58,753 bases of DNA from Fulvimarina sp. (GCA_002700095.1 PACL01000041.1:1-58753), one strand, 5' to 3'. Positions 33,369-44,134 are shown, numbered from the stretch's first letter. The notes: generated by a model not told the origin, from the sequence alone. Numbers and translations: made by a program.

Positions 33369-33955
33369 ACCAGCCTTACCCCCGTCACGTCCATCACCGC
33401 GCCGTAGCTCATCAGCGAGGCGACGATCATCATGACGGTGATGGCGACGGCTGCGGCGAAATCCTTGCCCAGGGCGAAATAGATCAGCCGCATGGTGGCG
33501 GTGACGGTGGCGATGGTGACGAGGAGGCCGATGAAGGCCGTCCCCTCGCCGGCGCCGAAGAGGATGAGGAGCAGCCAGTAGGGAACCACTGCCCAGGCGA
33601 GCAGCGCGCCGCCCCAGTTGGTGGCGACGACGAGCGGCACGATCTTGCGGGAATAACCGATGGGCCTCGCCGCCATCATCAGGATCAGCACCGGCAGGAG
33701 CCAGGCGAGGACGTCGGCCACGGCGTGGGCGCCATAGGTGACGAAGCTGCTGGTCTCGTCCTGCGCGCCGCCGCCGGTGACCATCTCGGAGGCGACCCAG
33801 GACAGCGCCAGCGGCGGCAGGGCGACGAAAATCGCGGCGAAGGATTGCCAGAAGCCGTCGGCTGAAAGGTCGAGGCGCTTCAGCCCCTCGGTCCGCCCGG
33901 CCATCAGGAGGAGCGCGCCGGAAAAGAACCGGACGACCTCCTCGACACTCGGCAC
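33365..33955 (-). CDS. Polytopic membrane protein of unknown function
   Basis: A 196-residue protein with about five hydrophobic helices (SFAAIFVALPPLALSWVAS, VADVLAWLLPVLILMMAA, WGGALLAWAVVPYWLLLILFG, TAFIGLLVTIATVTATMRLIYFAL, AAVAITVMMIVASLMSYGAV). The overall layout recalls YIP1-like membrane proteins of rhizobia, which also begin near a VPSVEEVVRFFSGALLL-type stretch. I use the GTG at 33955, just after the dapE stop; an ATG at 34000 inside dapE would add 15 residues unlike the family. Likely translationally linked to dapE. Function not known. Confidence 0.7.
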   Translation of the reverse strand: MPSVEEVVRFFSGALLLMAGRTEGLKRLDLSADGFWQSFAAIFVALPPLALSWVASEMVTGGGAQDETSSFVTYGAHAVADVLAWLLPVLILMMAARPIGYSRKIVPLVVATNWGGALLAWAVVPYWLLLILFGAGEGTAFIGLLVTIATVTATMRLIYFALGKDFAAAVAITVMMIVASLMSYGAVMDVTGVRLV

Positions 33956-33959
33956 GAAG

Positions 33960-35228
33960 TCAGGCGTGGGCGGCGAACCAGCGGGCGATGAAGGCTTCAT
34001 AGATTTCCGTCAGTCCCTCGAGATCGGACAGTGCGACCCGCTCATTGGACATGTGCATCGTCTTGCCGACAAGCCCGAATTCGATGACCGGGCAATGATC
34101 CTTGATGAAGCGGGCGTCTGACGTGCCGCCGGAGGTCGACAGGTCCGGCCGGCGCCCCGTGACCTGATGAATTGCGGCGGCCAGCGCTCCGGTCAAGGCG
34201 GCGCCGGAGCCCGCTGCATCGCCGCCGGTGGAAAATGCCGCCGATGGCCGCTCGCGCCACAGGAGCTCGTAGCCGGCGGCCGGACGGCCCGGCCGCAGAT
34301 GTCCTGCCGCCGCGCCCTTCTGGATGCGGGCCGCAAGCTCGGCCTTGAGGGTGTCGACCGTCCAGCGATCGTTGAAGCGGACGTTGAAGAAGATCGAGCA
34401 GCGGGCGCCGATGACGTTGACCGAGGCGTTGCCGGTCTCGATGGCGGTGATCTCGAGGTTCGACGGCTGGAAGGTTTCCGTGCCCTCGTCGAGCGGCGTC
34501 GCCAGCAGCGCCTCGGCGATCTGGACCGCCGCGCGAATGGGATTGTCGGCAAGATGGGGATAGGCAACGTGGCCCTGCATCCCCGCGACCCGTACCTCGC
34601 CGGAGAGCGAGCCGCGCCGGCCGATCTTGATCATTTCGCCGAGCACGTTGGGGTTGGTAGGCTCGCCCACGAGGCAGCCGTCGAAACGCTCGCCTCGCGC
34701 CTTCGTCCATTCGAGCAGCTTCACCGTGCCATTGACGGCCGGCCCCTCCTCGTCACCGGTGATCAGGAAGGAGAGCCGGCCGGGCGGCGGGCCGTTCCTG
34801 CGGGCATGGCGGGCATAGGCCGCGAGAAAGGCGGCGATGCCGCCCTTCATGTCGACGGCGCCGCGGCCGATCATCTCGCCGTCGACGATCTCGCCTGCGA
34901 AGGGATCGACGCTCCAGTCGCCGACCGTACCAGGGGGAACGACGTCGGTATGGCCGGCAAAGACCAGATGGGGGCCGGCCTCGCCAATCCTGGCAAAGAG
35001 GTTCTCGACCGGTTCCGTCTCCGCTTCCGCAAAGACCGGGCGGGCCACCGCAAAACCCTGGCGCGCCAGCAGCGCCTCCATCAGCGCCAGCGCCCCGCCC
35101 TCGCGGGGCGTGACGGACGGGCAGCGGATGAGGGCGGCGAGAATCGCGGCGGGATCGGCAGGATCGAGACCGGCGGCGATATCGGCGGCGCGTGCGGCGG
35201 ATTTCGGGGGTGTCGAAGCTTCCATCAT
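33960..35228 (-). CDS. dapE: Succinyl-diaminopimelate desuccinylase
   Basis: A 422-residue M20-family zinc hydrolase of the lysine/diaminopimelate pathway, acting after DapC to release succinate and give LL-diaminopimelate. Metal and catalytic motifs are LVFAGHTDVVPPG, GRGAVDMKGGIAAFL, LITGDEEGPAVNG and the late HMSNERVALSDLEGL. The dimerisation domain contains EITAIETGNASVNVIGA. The dapD gene lies about 2 kb away on the same strand. It starts 160 bases from the divergent lytic transglycosylase gene. Confidence 0.95.
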   Translation of the reverse strand: MMEASTPPKSAARAADIAAGLDPADPAAILAALIRCPSVTPREGGALALMEALLARQGFAVARPVFAEAETEPVENLFARIGEAGPHLVFAGHTDVVPPGTVGDWSVDPFAGEIVDGEMIGRGAVDMKGGIAAFLAAYARHARRNGPPPGRLSFLITGDEEGPAVNGTVKLLEWTKARGERFDGCLVGEPTNPNVLGEMIKIGRRGSLSGEVRVAGMQGHVAYPHLADNPIRAAVQIAEALLATPLDEGTETFQPSNLEITAIETGNASVNVIGARCSIFFNVRFNDRWTVDTLKAELAARIQKGAAAGHLRPGRPAAGYELLWRERPSAAFSTGGDAAGSGAALTGALAAAIHQVTGRRPDLSTSGGTSDARFIKDHCPVIEFGLVGKTMHMSNERVALSDLEGLTEIYEAFIARWFAAHA

Positions 35229-35388
35229 GGCCAGCGCTGATAGCCGATCTGGTGCCGGCCCGCCACACCTCCGGCGCTCGGTGACGATTCGTTAAGGTTT
35301 GTTCGCCGCGGCCACCGCATCGCCACGATTGCGCCGCGTTCGGCTCCGACACCGGGCGCAGGGGAACGAAATTCGCGCGGGGGAACAC

Positions 35389-36462
35389 GTGCTCTTGGAA
35401 CGGACGGGGATCGATCTGCGCTGGCCGCGGCGCGCGGCGACCTCACTCGCCCTCGCCGGCCTCTTCGCGGTGACGGGCTGCATCGCCGACGGCCCGGGCG
35501 GCTCGCCTCTCGGCGTCGCCTTCGCCGGCAAGGAGGACGCATCCAGCGATGCATCCGGCGCCAAAGCCGACGACGGCGAAGCGAAAGTCGCCGTCGCGAC
35601 GGCCGGCGTTACCAAGTCCGACCGGGTGATCGCCCGACGCGAGGCGGCGCAGATGGCAGAGACCGGCACGGTCTCCGGCAGCGCGGCAATCGACAAGATG
35701 ATCATCAGGCACGCCAAGGAAAACGGCATTCCGCCGGCCCTTGCCTTCGCCGTCGTGCGGGTCGAGAGCCGCTACAATCCCCGGGCCCGCGGCTCCGGCG
35801 TCTACGGCCTGTCGCAGATCAAGCCGGCGACGGCCCGCAGCCTCGGCTTTTCCGGCCCGGCGAGCGCGCTGCTCGATGCCGACACCAACCTCACCTACGG
35901 CATGCGTTATCTGAAGGGCGCCTGGGAAAAGAGCGGCCACGACGTCTGCGGCACGGCGATGAAATACAAGGGCGGCCATCGCGCCAACCGCATGACCGCC
36001 TCGGCCCGCAACTACTGCTCGAAGGTCAAGGCGCATATGGCCGAGCTCGATCTCAGCCGCAGCGCCCCCGCCCGCGCCGTGCCGGCGACGGTGGAGACGA
36101 CCCGGGTGGCGAGCCGCGACGATGCCGGTGGCCTCGCCCGCGCCGCGGCCTTCGCGCCGGAGGCGAGGAAGCCTGACGCCGCAGCGACCATTGCCGAACG
36201 CTCCGCTCCGGTCGAGGCGGTTCCGCGGACGATCAGCGTCGCGACCGGCCATGCGACGGAGCCCGGCGCCGCGCGCTCCGGACGCGTCGCGACCGCCGCA
36301 AAGCCGGATGCGGCACCCGGCGCACAGTCCGAGGCCGAAAGGCAGCGCGAGGCAAACCTCGCCGCTCGCTTCGGCGACGACGACGGGGAGCCGAGCGAGG
36401 CGACGAGCGCGACCGCCGGATCTGTTCCGGTGCCGGCGCTGCGACCCTCCCTCACCGACTGA
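35389..36462 (+). CDS. Lipoprotein lytic transglycosylase (SLT domain)
   Basis: A 357-residue protein. From a GTG preceded by GGGGGAACAC, an N-terminal segment ends in the lipobox AVTGC, indicating a lipoprotein. The transglycosylase core is at about residues 105-215: IIRHAKENGIPPALAFAVVRVESRYNPRARGSGVYGLSQIKPATARSLGF, with the catalytic Glu in VESRYN, then YLKGAWEKSGHD and KGGHRANRMTASARNYCSKV. The C-terminal 130 residues are low-complexity, Ala- and Pro-rich and probably disordered. It cleaves peptidoglycan in the periplasm. The open frame extends further upstream, but without a signal-sequence start. Confidence 0.87.
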   Translation: MLLERTGIDLRWPRRAATSLALAGLFAVTGCIADGPGGSPLGVAFAGKEDASSDASGAKADDGEAKVAVATAGVTKSDRVIARREAAQMAETGTVSGSAAIDKMIIRHAKENGIPPALAFAVVRVESRYNPRARGSGVYGLSQIKPATARSLGFSGPASALLDADTNLTYGMRYLKGAWEKSGHDVCGTAMKYKGGHRANRMTASARNYCSKVKAHMAELDLSRSAPARAVPATVETTRVASRDDAGGLARAAAFAPEARKPDAAATIAERSAPVEAVPRTISVATGHATEPGAARSGRVATAAKPDAAPGAQSEAERQREANLAARFGDDDGEPSEATSATAGSVPVPALRPSLTD

Positions 36463-36507
36463 GCCTGCCCTAGCGCAACCGACCACGGCCGGACGGGCGC
36501 CAGGCCC

Positions 36508-37290
36508 TTATCGGTCGCTCACCACCAGCATCGGGCCGAGCCGATCGCGGCGGTAGTCGATGCCGCCGGCCGGATAGTGGAGGCTCGACACCGTGCCGTC
36601 GAAGAACAGCGCGTCGCGGCAACCGAGCCTGTCCTTGAAGAAGCTGCCGAAATCCCAGAAATTGACCGACGCGCGGGAGAGGACGAGGGTCACCACCGTG
36701 CCGTCCTGCCTCGCACAGACGCCGTTGCGCACATGCCGGCTGTCGGAGTTCTCGATGAAGCGCGGGTGGAGCTCGCCGTCCACCACCAGCATCGGCCCGG
36801 ACTGGGTGGCGAGTTCGGGATGGTGCGTGCCGGCGAGATAGCGGGTCGATTCCATCACATGCGCCCGGCCGTCCTCGACGAAGAACACGCCGTTCGGCCG
36901 CAGCGAATAATTGCCGGAGCCGGTGCCGAGCACCGCGCCGTGGACCGCGCGCCCGTCCTGCACGGTGAGGCCGACCGGCCGGCGATCCTCGTGATACATG
37001 CCGGCATTCATGATCAGCTCGGCACTGCGGCCGGCAAGCGACGCCTCGACGGCTTCGAAGGTCTCATAGGGCTTTCCCGCCGCATCGACCGCCCGGAGCG
37101 ACAGACGATGGCGATCGAGCGGGATGTCGCAGACGATGTAACCGACCCCAGCCGCCGTCTCGGTGCGGCAGAGGCCCTCGTGGTCGGTGGGGAGAGCCGG
37201 CACGCCGGAGAGCCAGGAGAAGAGGCCGCCCGCCGCCAACACCGTCGCTGGCCAGCCGCTGAAGAGACTCGCAAGTCGCCGGCCCGCCAT
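36508..37290 (-). CDS. Phosphodiester glycosidase (NAGPA) family protein
   Basis: A 260-residue protein with an N-terminal hydrophobic segment (SLFSGWPATVLAAGGLFSWL), probably a signal or anchor, and a NAGPA domain. Characteristic pieces are ELIMNAGMYHEDRRPVGL, RPNGVFFVEDGRAHV, ATQSGPMLVVDGELHPRF and CRDALFFDGTVSSLHYP. The family removes sugar phosphodiester caps and is often linked to cell-surface polysaccharides; the substrate here is unknown. I set the start at 37290; the longer open frame overlaps dapD. It follows dapD by about 43 bases on the same strand. Confidence 0.85.
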   Translation of the reverse strand: MAGRRLASLFSGWPATVLAAGGLFSWLSGVPALPTDHEGLCRTETAAGVGYIVCDIPLDRHRLSLRAVDAAGKPYETFEAVEASLAGRSAELIMNAGMYHEDRRPVGLTVQDGRAVHGAVLGTGSGNYSLRPNGVFFVEDGRAHVMESTRYLAGTHHPELATQSGPMLVVDGELHPRFIENSDSRHVRNGVCARQDGTVVTLVLSRASVNFWDFGSFFKDRLGCRDALFFDGTVSSLHYPAGGIDYRRDRLGPMLVVSDR

Positions 37291-37333
37291 CAGGAAGAGC
37301 CGATCGTCCTGCAGCGATCGGAAGCCAAGCCCC

Positions 37334-38194
<861 letters not shown>

Positions 38195-38305
38195 GGCTCC
38201 GTTTTCGAGAGAAGAAAGGCCAGGAAAGAGCCCTGACCAAATCGCCGCGGACCCTAGTTGCCAGCCTTCACGAGGTCAATCGAAGCAGTGGGGCCCACCT
38301 CTCGC

Positions 38306-39175
38306 ATGTCCGACGAAACACCCCCCGATCGCACGCCGCGCAATTACGACGGCTGGGACCCGTTTCCAAGTTCCGAACGTGACCGACAGGACGCCGCGGC
38401 TTTGTCCGGCGGCACGGCGCAGACCCGCTCGCCGACCTATCGCCTCGCCTTCGACGATCCCGACTTCCTGACCCGCGAGGAGACCCGCGGCGTCCGCCTG
38501 CAGCTCGAACTGATGAAGCCGGAGCTCGCCTTTCTCGATGCCGGCATCCTTTCGACCGTGGTGCTGTTCGGCGGCGCCCGCATTCCGGCGCCCGGACAGG
38601 CGGCCTGGGCGGCGCGCAACGAGACGCAGAAGAAGAACCTCGAGGCCAATGCGAAATTCTACGAGGAAGCCCGGCGCTTCGCCCAGATCGCCTCGCGCCA
38701 TTCGGCGACCTCGTCGGGCGGCAAGGAGTTCGTCATCGTCACCGGCGGCGGACCGGGGGTGATGGAGGCCGGCAATCGCGGCGCGGCCGATGTCGGGGCG
38801 CCGTCGATCTCCCTCAACATCACCCTGCCCCACGAGCAGGAGCCGAACCATTTCGCGACGCCGGAGCTGTGCTTCAACTTCCATTATTTCGCCATCCGCA
38901 AGATGCATTTCCTCCTGCGGGCCAAGGCGATGGCGATCTTCCCCGGCGGCTTCGGCACCATGGACGAGCTATTCGAGGCGCTGACGCTGATCCAGACGCG
39001 GCGCATGCAGACCATCCCGGTCGTCCTGTTCGGCGAGAAATTCTGGAAACGCGTCATCGACTTCGACGCGCTGGCCGAGGAAGGCACGATCTCACCGGAC
39101 GACCTGAAGCTTCTCACCTTCGTGGAGACGGCCGAGGAGGGATGGCAGGCGATCCGGACGTTCTACGGCTTCTGA
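38306..39175 (+). CDS. TIGR00730/LOG family Rossmann-fold protein
   Basis: A 289-residue protein of the lysine decarboxylase-like (LOG) family, whose members hydrolyse nucleoside 5'-monophosphates such as cytokinin riboside phosphates or AMP. The two signature motifs are intact: VTGGGPGVMEAGNRGAAD and FPGGFGTMDELFEALTLIQ. An N-terminal extension of about 60 polar residues precedes the core, as in the longer class of bacterial LOG proteins. I use the ATG at 38306. It diverges from dapD across about 110 bases. Confidence 0.9.
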   Translation: MSDETPPDRTPRNYDGWDPFPSSERDRQDAAALSGGTAQTRSPTYRLAFDDPDFLTREETRGVRLQLELMKPELAFLDAGILSTVVLFGGARIPAPGQAAWAARNETQKKNLEANAKFYEEARRFAQIASRHSATSSGGKEFVIVTGGGPGVMEAGNRGAADVGAPSISLNITLPHEQEPNHFATPELCFNFHYFAIRKMHFLLRAKAMAIFPGGFGTMDELFEALTLIQTRRMQTIPVVLFGEKFWKRVIDFDALAEEGTISPDDLKLLTFVETAEEGWQAIRTFYGF

Positions 39176-39248
39176 CGCCTCCCACAGCCTTCCGGTCGCC
39201 TTCAGCAACGTGGCTCGGTCCCTGAGCTTCCCGGCCTGCAGCTATTCG

Positions 39249-39854
39249 CTATCGAAAAGTCCGCACCGCCAGCCAGAGCCGGGCGCAGCACGTCCATCCG
39301 GTCATCGCCGCAAAGCCATAGGCGATCACCGGAAACCACGCGGGAAACAGGCAGAACAGGCAGAAGGCGATGATCGTCTCGCTGGCCTCCGCCAGGCCGA
39401 TCGAGAAGAAGAACGATTTCTGACCTCGCGCATCCGTGCTGATGCGGCGCTTTTCGGCGAGGATCGCAAAGGCGAGGAAGCTCGCGCCATTGGCATAGAA
39501 CGTCACGAGCAGGACCGCGGCCGGCAGGGCGTTCTCCGCCGGATCGAGAACGGCGAAGGCGAGCGGGATGGCGCCGTAGAAAACGAAGTCGAAGACGATG
39601 TCGAGATAGCCGCCGAGATCGGTCGGCGCCGTCTGCTTGGCGACCGCGCCGTCGAGGCCGTCGCAGAGGCGCGAGACGAGGATGAGGACGAGACCGGCGA
39701 GCGGGCTGCCTGCCGCGATGGCCGCCGCCGCGCCGAGACCGATCACCAGTCCGGCGACGGTCACGGCATTGGCGCCGACCCCCCTGGCCGCAAGCCACCC
39801 CGCGAGGCGCTCGACGGGCGGATCGATCCGCTTTCTCAGGATTGCGTCGAGCAC
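39249..39854 (-). CDS. CDP-alcohol phosphatidyltransferase family membrane protein
   Basis: A 201-residue protein with about five or six hydrophobic helices and the family active-site motif read as [10 protein letters not shown] followed by [10 protein letters not shown]. All four aspartates are present, but the usual AR pair after the second Asp is AK here. The family joins CDP-diacylglycerol (or a CDP-alcohol) to a second alcohol in phospholipid synthesis. The specific lipid cannot be deduced. Convergent with the LOG gene and divergent from apaG. Confidence 0.88.
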   Translation of the reverse strand: MLDAILRKRIDPPVERLAGWLAARGVGANAVTVAGLVIGLGAAAAIAAGSPLAGLVLILVSRLCDGLDGAVAKQTAPTDLGGYLDIVFDFVFYGAIPLAFAVLDPAENALPAAVLLVTFYANGASFLAFAILAEKRRISTDARGQKSFFFSIGLAEASETIIAFCLFCLFPAWFPVIAYGFAAMTGWTCCARLWLAVRTFR

Positions 39855-40056
39855 CGGTTCTCCTCACTCCGCTCGGATCGTGTCGCGCGACATGGCGCCG
39901 GATAGGGCGCTCCCCGGACGGTTCGCCGCCAAGACCCGATTTGCAACGCTGCGAGGGCATCTTCGATCGACGTGCCGGCGATTTGTCCGTCGGCATTGAA
40001 ACCAAGTTTTGCACATTCCGTTTCGAAGCGGTGAATTCCCGCTCAAATCGCGCTAT

Positions 40057-40070
40057 GACGCTCGAGCGTC
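40057..40070. promoter_or_regulatory. Perfect 14-bp palindrome upstream of apaG
   Basis: GACGCTCGAGCGTC is fully self-complementary and lies 33-46 bases before the apaG start, in the 248-base divergent gap to the CDP-alcohol phosphatidyltransferase gene. It could be a regulator binding site, but a palindrome of this length can occur by chance in GC-rich DNA. Confidence 0.3.
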
Positions 40071-40102
40071 GATGCCCTGTTTATGAAAAGGTTGCGAGTG
40101 CG

Positions 40103-40495
40103 ATGTATCAGGCGACCACACGGCAGATCGTCGTGACGGTGAAGCCGGCCTATCTGGAAGAGCAGTCCGACCCGGCCGAAGGCCGCTGGGTCTTCGCCTA
40201 TCAGGTCGAGATCGAGAATGCCGGCGAAGAGGCCGTGCAGCTCGAATCCCGCTACTGGCAGATCACCGATGCGAGCGGTCACATCGAGGAAGTGCGCGGC
40301 CCCGGCGTCGTCGGCGAGCAGCCGGTGATCCTGCCGGGCGACAGCTTCACCTATACGTCGGGTTGCCCGCTGCCGACGCCGTCCGGCATCATGCGCGGCA
40401 GCTACCGGATGCGAAACGATGCCGGCGAAGCGTTCGAGGTGGAGATCCCGGCGTTTTCGCTCGATCTGCCGAGCGAAAGGCGGACGCTCAACTGA
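40103..40495 (+). CDS. apaG: ApaG family protein
   Basis: A 130-residue immunoglobulin-like (fibronectin III-type fold) protein. Typical ApaG segments are [80 protein letters not shown] and MRGSYRM. The biochemical role of ApaG in bacteria remains poorly defined. Length is normal. I use the ATG at 40103; upstream extensions do not match the family. Confidence 0.94.
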   Translation: MYQATTRQIVVTVKPAYLEEQSDPAEGRWVFAYQVEIENAGEEAVQLESRYWQITDASGHIEEVRGPGVVGEQPVILPGDSFTYTSGCPLPTPSGIMRGSYRMRNDAGEAFEVEIPAFSLDLPSERRTLN

Positions 40496-40607
40496 GCGGA
40501 GGCCGCAGGATCCCGGCCCCACCACGCATTTTTCGGCAGCCTGCCGCCGCCTTTGCCAAGCACGATGCGAGGGTCTAGAAGACCCGCGCAACGACAAGGA
40601 GGGGGCG

Positions 40608-41414
40608 ATGGACGAGCCGCAAAAGGCCGATCCCTCGAGGCTGGTGGAACTGAGGGCAAAGATCGACGCCATCGACGAGTCGGTGCATCGCCTCTTGATG
40701 CAGCGCGCCGTGGTGATCGACGAGCTGATCGCGGTGAAGGGCACTGCCCGGAACGGCGCCGCCTTCCGTCCGGGCCGCGAGGCCGACATGATGCGCCGCC
40801 TGGCCGCCCGCCATTCCGGCCATCTGCCGCTCACCGCCATCGAGCATCTGTGGCGGGAGATCATCTCGACCTTCACGGCCCTGCAGGCGCCTTTTGAAGT
40901 GTTCGCCTGCGGCGAAGCCACCTCGGCCATGGACACCGCCCGGTTCTATTTCGGCTTCACCGTGCCGGTGACGCTGCTGGCATCTCCCGCCGTGGTGGTG
41001 GAGGCCGTCCAGGGCGGCGGCGACGACCGGCTGGGCATCGTCTGTCTAGACGATGAAAGTGGCACCTGGTGGGACGATCTTGCCAGCGCCCAGATCGTCG
41101 CTCGGCTGCCGTTCTTCGCCATGGATGGCCGGCCGGCGGCGACACCGAGCCTCGTCATCGCCCCGCCTCTTGCCGATCCCGTGCCGCCCGAGATCGGCTG
41201 CTACGCGCTCGCCGGGTCCGCAGCGCTGCCGGATCTGGAGCGTGCCCTCGGCGAGGAGGTGGACGTCCTCGCCGCGGCGAGCACCGCCCGCGGCTTCGGC
41301 GCCCTCGTCGCGACGCGCCTTGCGCCCGACGAACTCGCCGCCCGGCTCGGTGGACACCTCGACATCCGGCCGATTGGCGGCTATGCGGCTCCTTTGGCGG
41401 TCCCGGCCGGCTGA
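40608..41414 (+). CDS. Chorismate mutase with degenerate prephenate dehydratase-like C-terminus
   Basis: A 268-residue protein. Residues 1 to about 95 form an AroQ-type chorismate mutase (LVELRAKIDAIDESVHRLLMQRAVVIDELIAVKG, then FRPGREADMMRRLAARHSG), which converts chorismate to prephenate. The remaining 170 residues resemble the periplasmic-binding-like fold of prephenate dehydratase (RFYFGFTVPVTLL, DDRLGIVCLDDESGTWWDDL) but I do not see the catalytic TRF segment, so it is probably not a working dehydratase. A strong AAGGAGGGGG precedes the ATG. It heads the cluster with hisC and tyrC. Confidence 0.85.
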   Translation: MDEPQKADPSRLVELRAKIDAIDESVHRLLMQRAVVIDELIAVKGTARNGAAFRPGREADMMRRLAARHSGHLPLTAIEHLWREIISTFTALQAPFEVFACGEATSAMDTARFYFGFTVPVTLLASPAVVVEAVQGGGDDRLGIVCLDDESGTWWDDLASAQIVARLPFFAMDGRPAATPSLVIAPPLADPVPPEIGCYALAGSAALPDLERALGEEVDVLAAASTARGFGALVATRLAPDELAARLGGHLDIRPIGGYAAPLAVPAG

Positions 41415-41450
41415 GGCCGGATACGAAGCTCCTTTTCAGGGTTTGCGACG

Positions 41451-42545
41451 ATGAAACCTGTTCCCAAGACCGGTGTGCTGGACATCGAGATCTACGTTCC
41501 CGGCAAGAGCCGGGCGCCGGAAGGGATCAAGCTTCACAAGCTGTCCTCCAACGAGACGCCGCTCGGCCCGCCGCCCGCCGCCATGGCGGCAGCCAGCGCA
41601 ACGATGCAGGATCTGGCGCATTACCCCGACGGCCAGGCGAGCGAGCTGAAGGCGGCGATCGCCGAGACGCACGGTCTCAACACGGCGAACATCCTCTGCG
41701 GCAACGGCTCGGACGAGCTGCTCGGCCTCCTCTGCCAGTGCTATCTCGCCCCCGGCGACGAGGCGATCCACACCGAGCACGGCTTCCTCGTCTACGCGAT
41801 CCAGATCCGCGCCGCCGGCGCAACGCCGGTCGTCGCGCCGGAAAAGGACCGCACGGCCGACGTCGACACGATCCTCGAGCGGGTGACGGAGAAGACGAAG
41901 CTGGTCTTCCTCGCCAACCCGAACAACCCGACCGGCACCTCCCTCCCCTTCGACGAGGTCCGGCGGCTGCAGGCCGGGCTGCCCGGCCACGTCATCCTCG
42001 TCCTCGACGCGGCCTATGCCGAATATGTCCGGCGGAACGACTACGGCGCCGGCATCGAACTCGTCTCGTCCTGCGACAACGTCGTGATGACGCGGACGTT
42101 CTCGAAGATCTACGGCCTCGCCGGGCTCCGCATCGGCTGGCTCTACGGGCCGGAGGCGATCGTCTCGACGCTCGACCGCGTGCGCGGGCCGTTCAATCTC
42201 AACGCCGCGGCGATTGCCGCGGGCGCCGCGGCCATCCGTGACCGCGCCTTCATCGAGGAAGCCGCGAGCTTCAATGCGAAGTGGCTGGAGTGGACGACGC
42301 GCGAGATCGAGGCCCTCGGCCTGACGGTGACCCCGAGCGTCGGCAATTTCATCTTGGTCGAGTTCCCGGATGAAGCCGGCAAAAGCGCGGCCGAGGCCGA
42401 TGCGTTCCTGACCGCGCGCGGCTTCATTCTGCGCCGGGTCGCCGGCTATGGCTTTCCCAACGCGCTGCGCATGTCGATCGGCACCGAGGAGGCCAATCGC
42501 GGCGTCGTCGACGCGCTGGCGCAATTCCTGAAGAGCCCGTCGTGA
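41451..42545 (+). CDS. hisC: Histidinol-phosphate (aromatic) aminotransferase
   Basis: A 364-residue class I/II PLP-dependent aminotransferase of the HisC type. The PLP lysine is in [16 protein letters not shown], with supporting motifs [28 protein letters not shown] and [10 protein letters not shown]. Within an aromatic cluster this HisC copy probably transaminates phenylpyruvate or hydroxyphenylpyruvate as well as, or instead of, imidazole acetol phosphate. Its stop overlaps the next start (GTGA), linking it to tyrC. Confidence 0.93.
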   Translation: MKPVPKTGVLDIEIYVPGKSRAPEGIKLHKLSSNETPLGPPPAAMAAASATMQDLAHYPDGQASELKAAIAETHGLNTANILCGNGSDELLGLLCQCYLAPGDEAIHTEHGFLVYAIQIRAAGATPVVAPEKDRTADVDTILERVTEKTKLVFLANPNNPTGTSLPFDEVRRLQAGLPGHVILVLDAAYAEYVRRNDYGAGIELVSSCDNVVMTRTFSKIYGLAGLRIGWLYGPEAIVSTLDRVRGPFNLNAAAIAAGAAAIRDRAFIEEAASFNAKWLEWTTREIEALGLTVTPSVGNFILVEFPDEAGKSAAEADAFLTARGFILRRVAGYGFPNALRMSIGTEEANRGVVDALAQFLKSPS

Positions 42546-43483
42546 CGGCAGATCCCCTGTTCGAGCGCGTCGCGCTGATCGGCATCGGCCTGATCGGCTC
42601 GTCGCTGGCCCTCAACATCAAGGCGAACGGCCTCGCGCGCCACGTCGCGATCGCCACGCGGCGCAAGGAGACCCTCGACAAGGCCGAGGAACTGGCACTC
42701 GGCGACGCCTATCACCTGGATGCCGCCGACGCCGTGAAGGACGCAGACCTCGTCATCCTGTGCGTTCCCGTCGGCATCTGCGGGGCGATCACCCGCGAGA
42801 TCGCGCCGCATCTGAAGGCCGGCACGATCGTCTCCGACGTCGGCTCGGTCAAGGGCGCAGTGATCGAACAGATGCGTCCGCATCTGCCCGCGGGCGTCCA
42901 CTTCGTGCCAGCCCACCCGCTCGCCGGCACCGAACAGTCCGGTCCCGAATCCGGTTTCCTCGAGTTGTTTCGCGATCGCTGGTCCATCCTGACGCCGCCG
43001 GAGGGAACCGATCCCGCGGCGATCGAAAAGGTCGAGGCGTTCTGGCGGGGCTGCGGCTCCAATGTCGAGACGATGACCGCCGAGCATCACGACTTGGTGC
43101 TCGCGATCGTTTCCCACGTGCCGCATCTCATCGCCTACAACATCGTCGGCACGGCCGCGGACCTCGAGGAGGTGACCCAGTCGGAAGTGGTGAAGTTCTC
43201 GGCCTCGGGCTTTCGCGATTTCACCCGCATCGCCGCCTCCGATCCGACCATGTGGCGGGACGTCTTTCTCACCAACCGGGAGGCGGTGCTGGAAATGCTC
43301 GCCCGCTTCTCGGAGGATCTGGCGACGCTGCAGCGGGCGATCCGCTGGGGCGACGGCCAGACGCTGTTCGACCTGTTCACCCGCACGCGGGCGATCCGGC
43401 GCAACGTCATCGAGGCCGGTCAGGACACCGCCAAGCCGAACTTCGGCCGCGAGCCGGCGGGCGGGCCGAAGGCCGGCAGCTAA
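42542..43483 (+). CDS. tyrC: Prephenate/arogenate dehydrogenase
   Basis: A 313-residue NAD-dependent enzyme. It begins with a Rossmann motif ([17 protein letters not shown]) and shows TyrA hallmarks: [38 protein letters not shown] and [16 protein letters not shown]. It makes tyrosine precursors from prephenate or arogenate. The start is a GTG overlapping the hisC stop. Named tyrC after the rhizobial-type cyclohexadienyl dehydrogenase; substrate preference is not resolvable by eye. Confidence 0.92.
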   Translation: MTADPLFERVALIGIGLIGSSLALNIKANGLARHVAIATRRKETLDKAEELALGDAYHLDAADAVKDADLVILCVPVGICGAITREIAPHLKAGTIVSDVGSVKGAVIEQMRPHLPAGVHFVPAHPLAGTEQSGPESGFLELFRDRWSILTPPEGTDPAAIEKVEAFWRGCGSNVETMTAEHHDLVLAIVSHVPHLIAYNIVGTAADLEEVTQSEVVKFSASGFRDFTRIAASDPTMWRDVFLTNREAVLEMLARFSEDLATLQRAIRWGDGQTLFDLFTRTRAIRRNVIEAGQDTAKPNFGREPAGGPKAGS

Positions 43484-43579
43484 TTTCACCGCCCGGCCTG
43501 AACCATCCGGCGCGGGCGATGTTGGCCGCGGAATAGCCGGCCGGAAGATAGTCAGCCGACGGGTCTGGCTACCGCCCGT

Positions 43580-44134
43580 TCAATCAGTCTTCAAGCCGTC
43601 GACGAAGACGTCGATCAGCCGGATCACCGCCGGTTCCCACTGTTCCTCGCGGCGGGCGAGACACATTCCCACGACAGTCTGGAGAATGTCGTCGGCGGAC
43701 ACGTCGGCGCGCATGCTGCCGCTGGCAACGGCGGGGGCATGCAGCCGTTCCATCGCTGCCGACAGCGTCGCGAAGGAGAAGCAGGCGATCTCCGAGGTGC
43801 CGTCGATGGCGATCGCCAGGGCCGCGATCATCCCCTTCTTTGTCGCGACCATTCCGACCATGCCATGCAGGAACCGGCGCAGCGCCGCGACGGGATCGTC
43901 GGTCTCCGACAGTTCGCGCGACAGTTCGGCCAGTTGCTCGATCTCGCGGCGATAGACGGCCTCGAACAGTGCCTCGCGGGTCGGGAAATGCCGGTAGAGC
44001 GTGCCGATGCCGACGCCGGCCCGCCGGGCCACCGCCTCCAGCGTTCCCGCGCCGCCGGTTTCGCGGAACACTGCCGCGGCCGCCATCAGCAGCTTCTCAC
44101 GGTTTCGTAAGGAGTCGGCGCGTGGGCGGCGCAT
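43580..44134 (-). CDS. TetR family transcriptional regulator
   Basis: A 184-residue repressor. The N-terminal HTH is at about residues 10-55: REKLLMAAAAVFRETGGAGTLEAVARRAGVGIGTLYRHFPTREALFEAVY. The ligand-binding part, about 60-184, contains DDPVAALRRFLHGMVGMVATKKGM. It faces the molybdenum hydroxylase operon, and a perfect palindrome between the two genes (44191-44205) is the obvious operator candidate, so it probably represses that operon. I chose the ATG at 44134 (MRRPRAD, typical for the group); an ATG at 44158 is an alternative. Confidence 0.9.
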   Translation of the reverse strand: MRRPRADSLRNREKLLMAAAAVFRETGGAGTLEAVARRAGVGIGTLYRHFPTREALFEAVYRREIEQLAELSRELSETDDPVAALRRFLHGMVGMVATKKGMIAALAIAIDGTSEIACFSFATLSAAMERLHAPAVASGSMRADVSADDILQTVVGMCLARREEQWEPAVIRLIDVFVDGLKTD

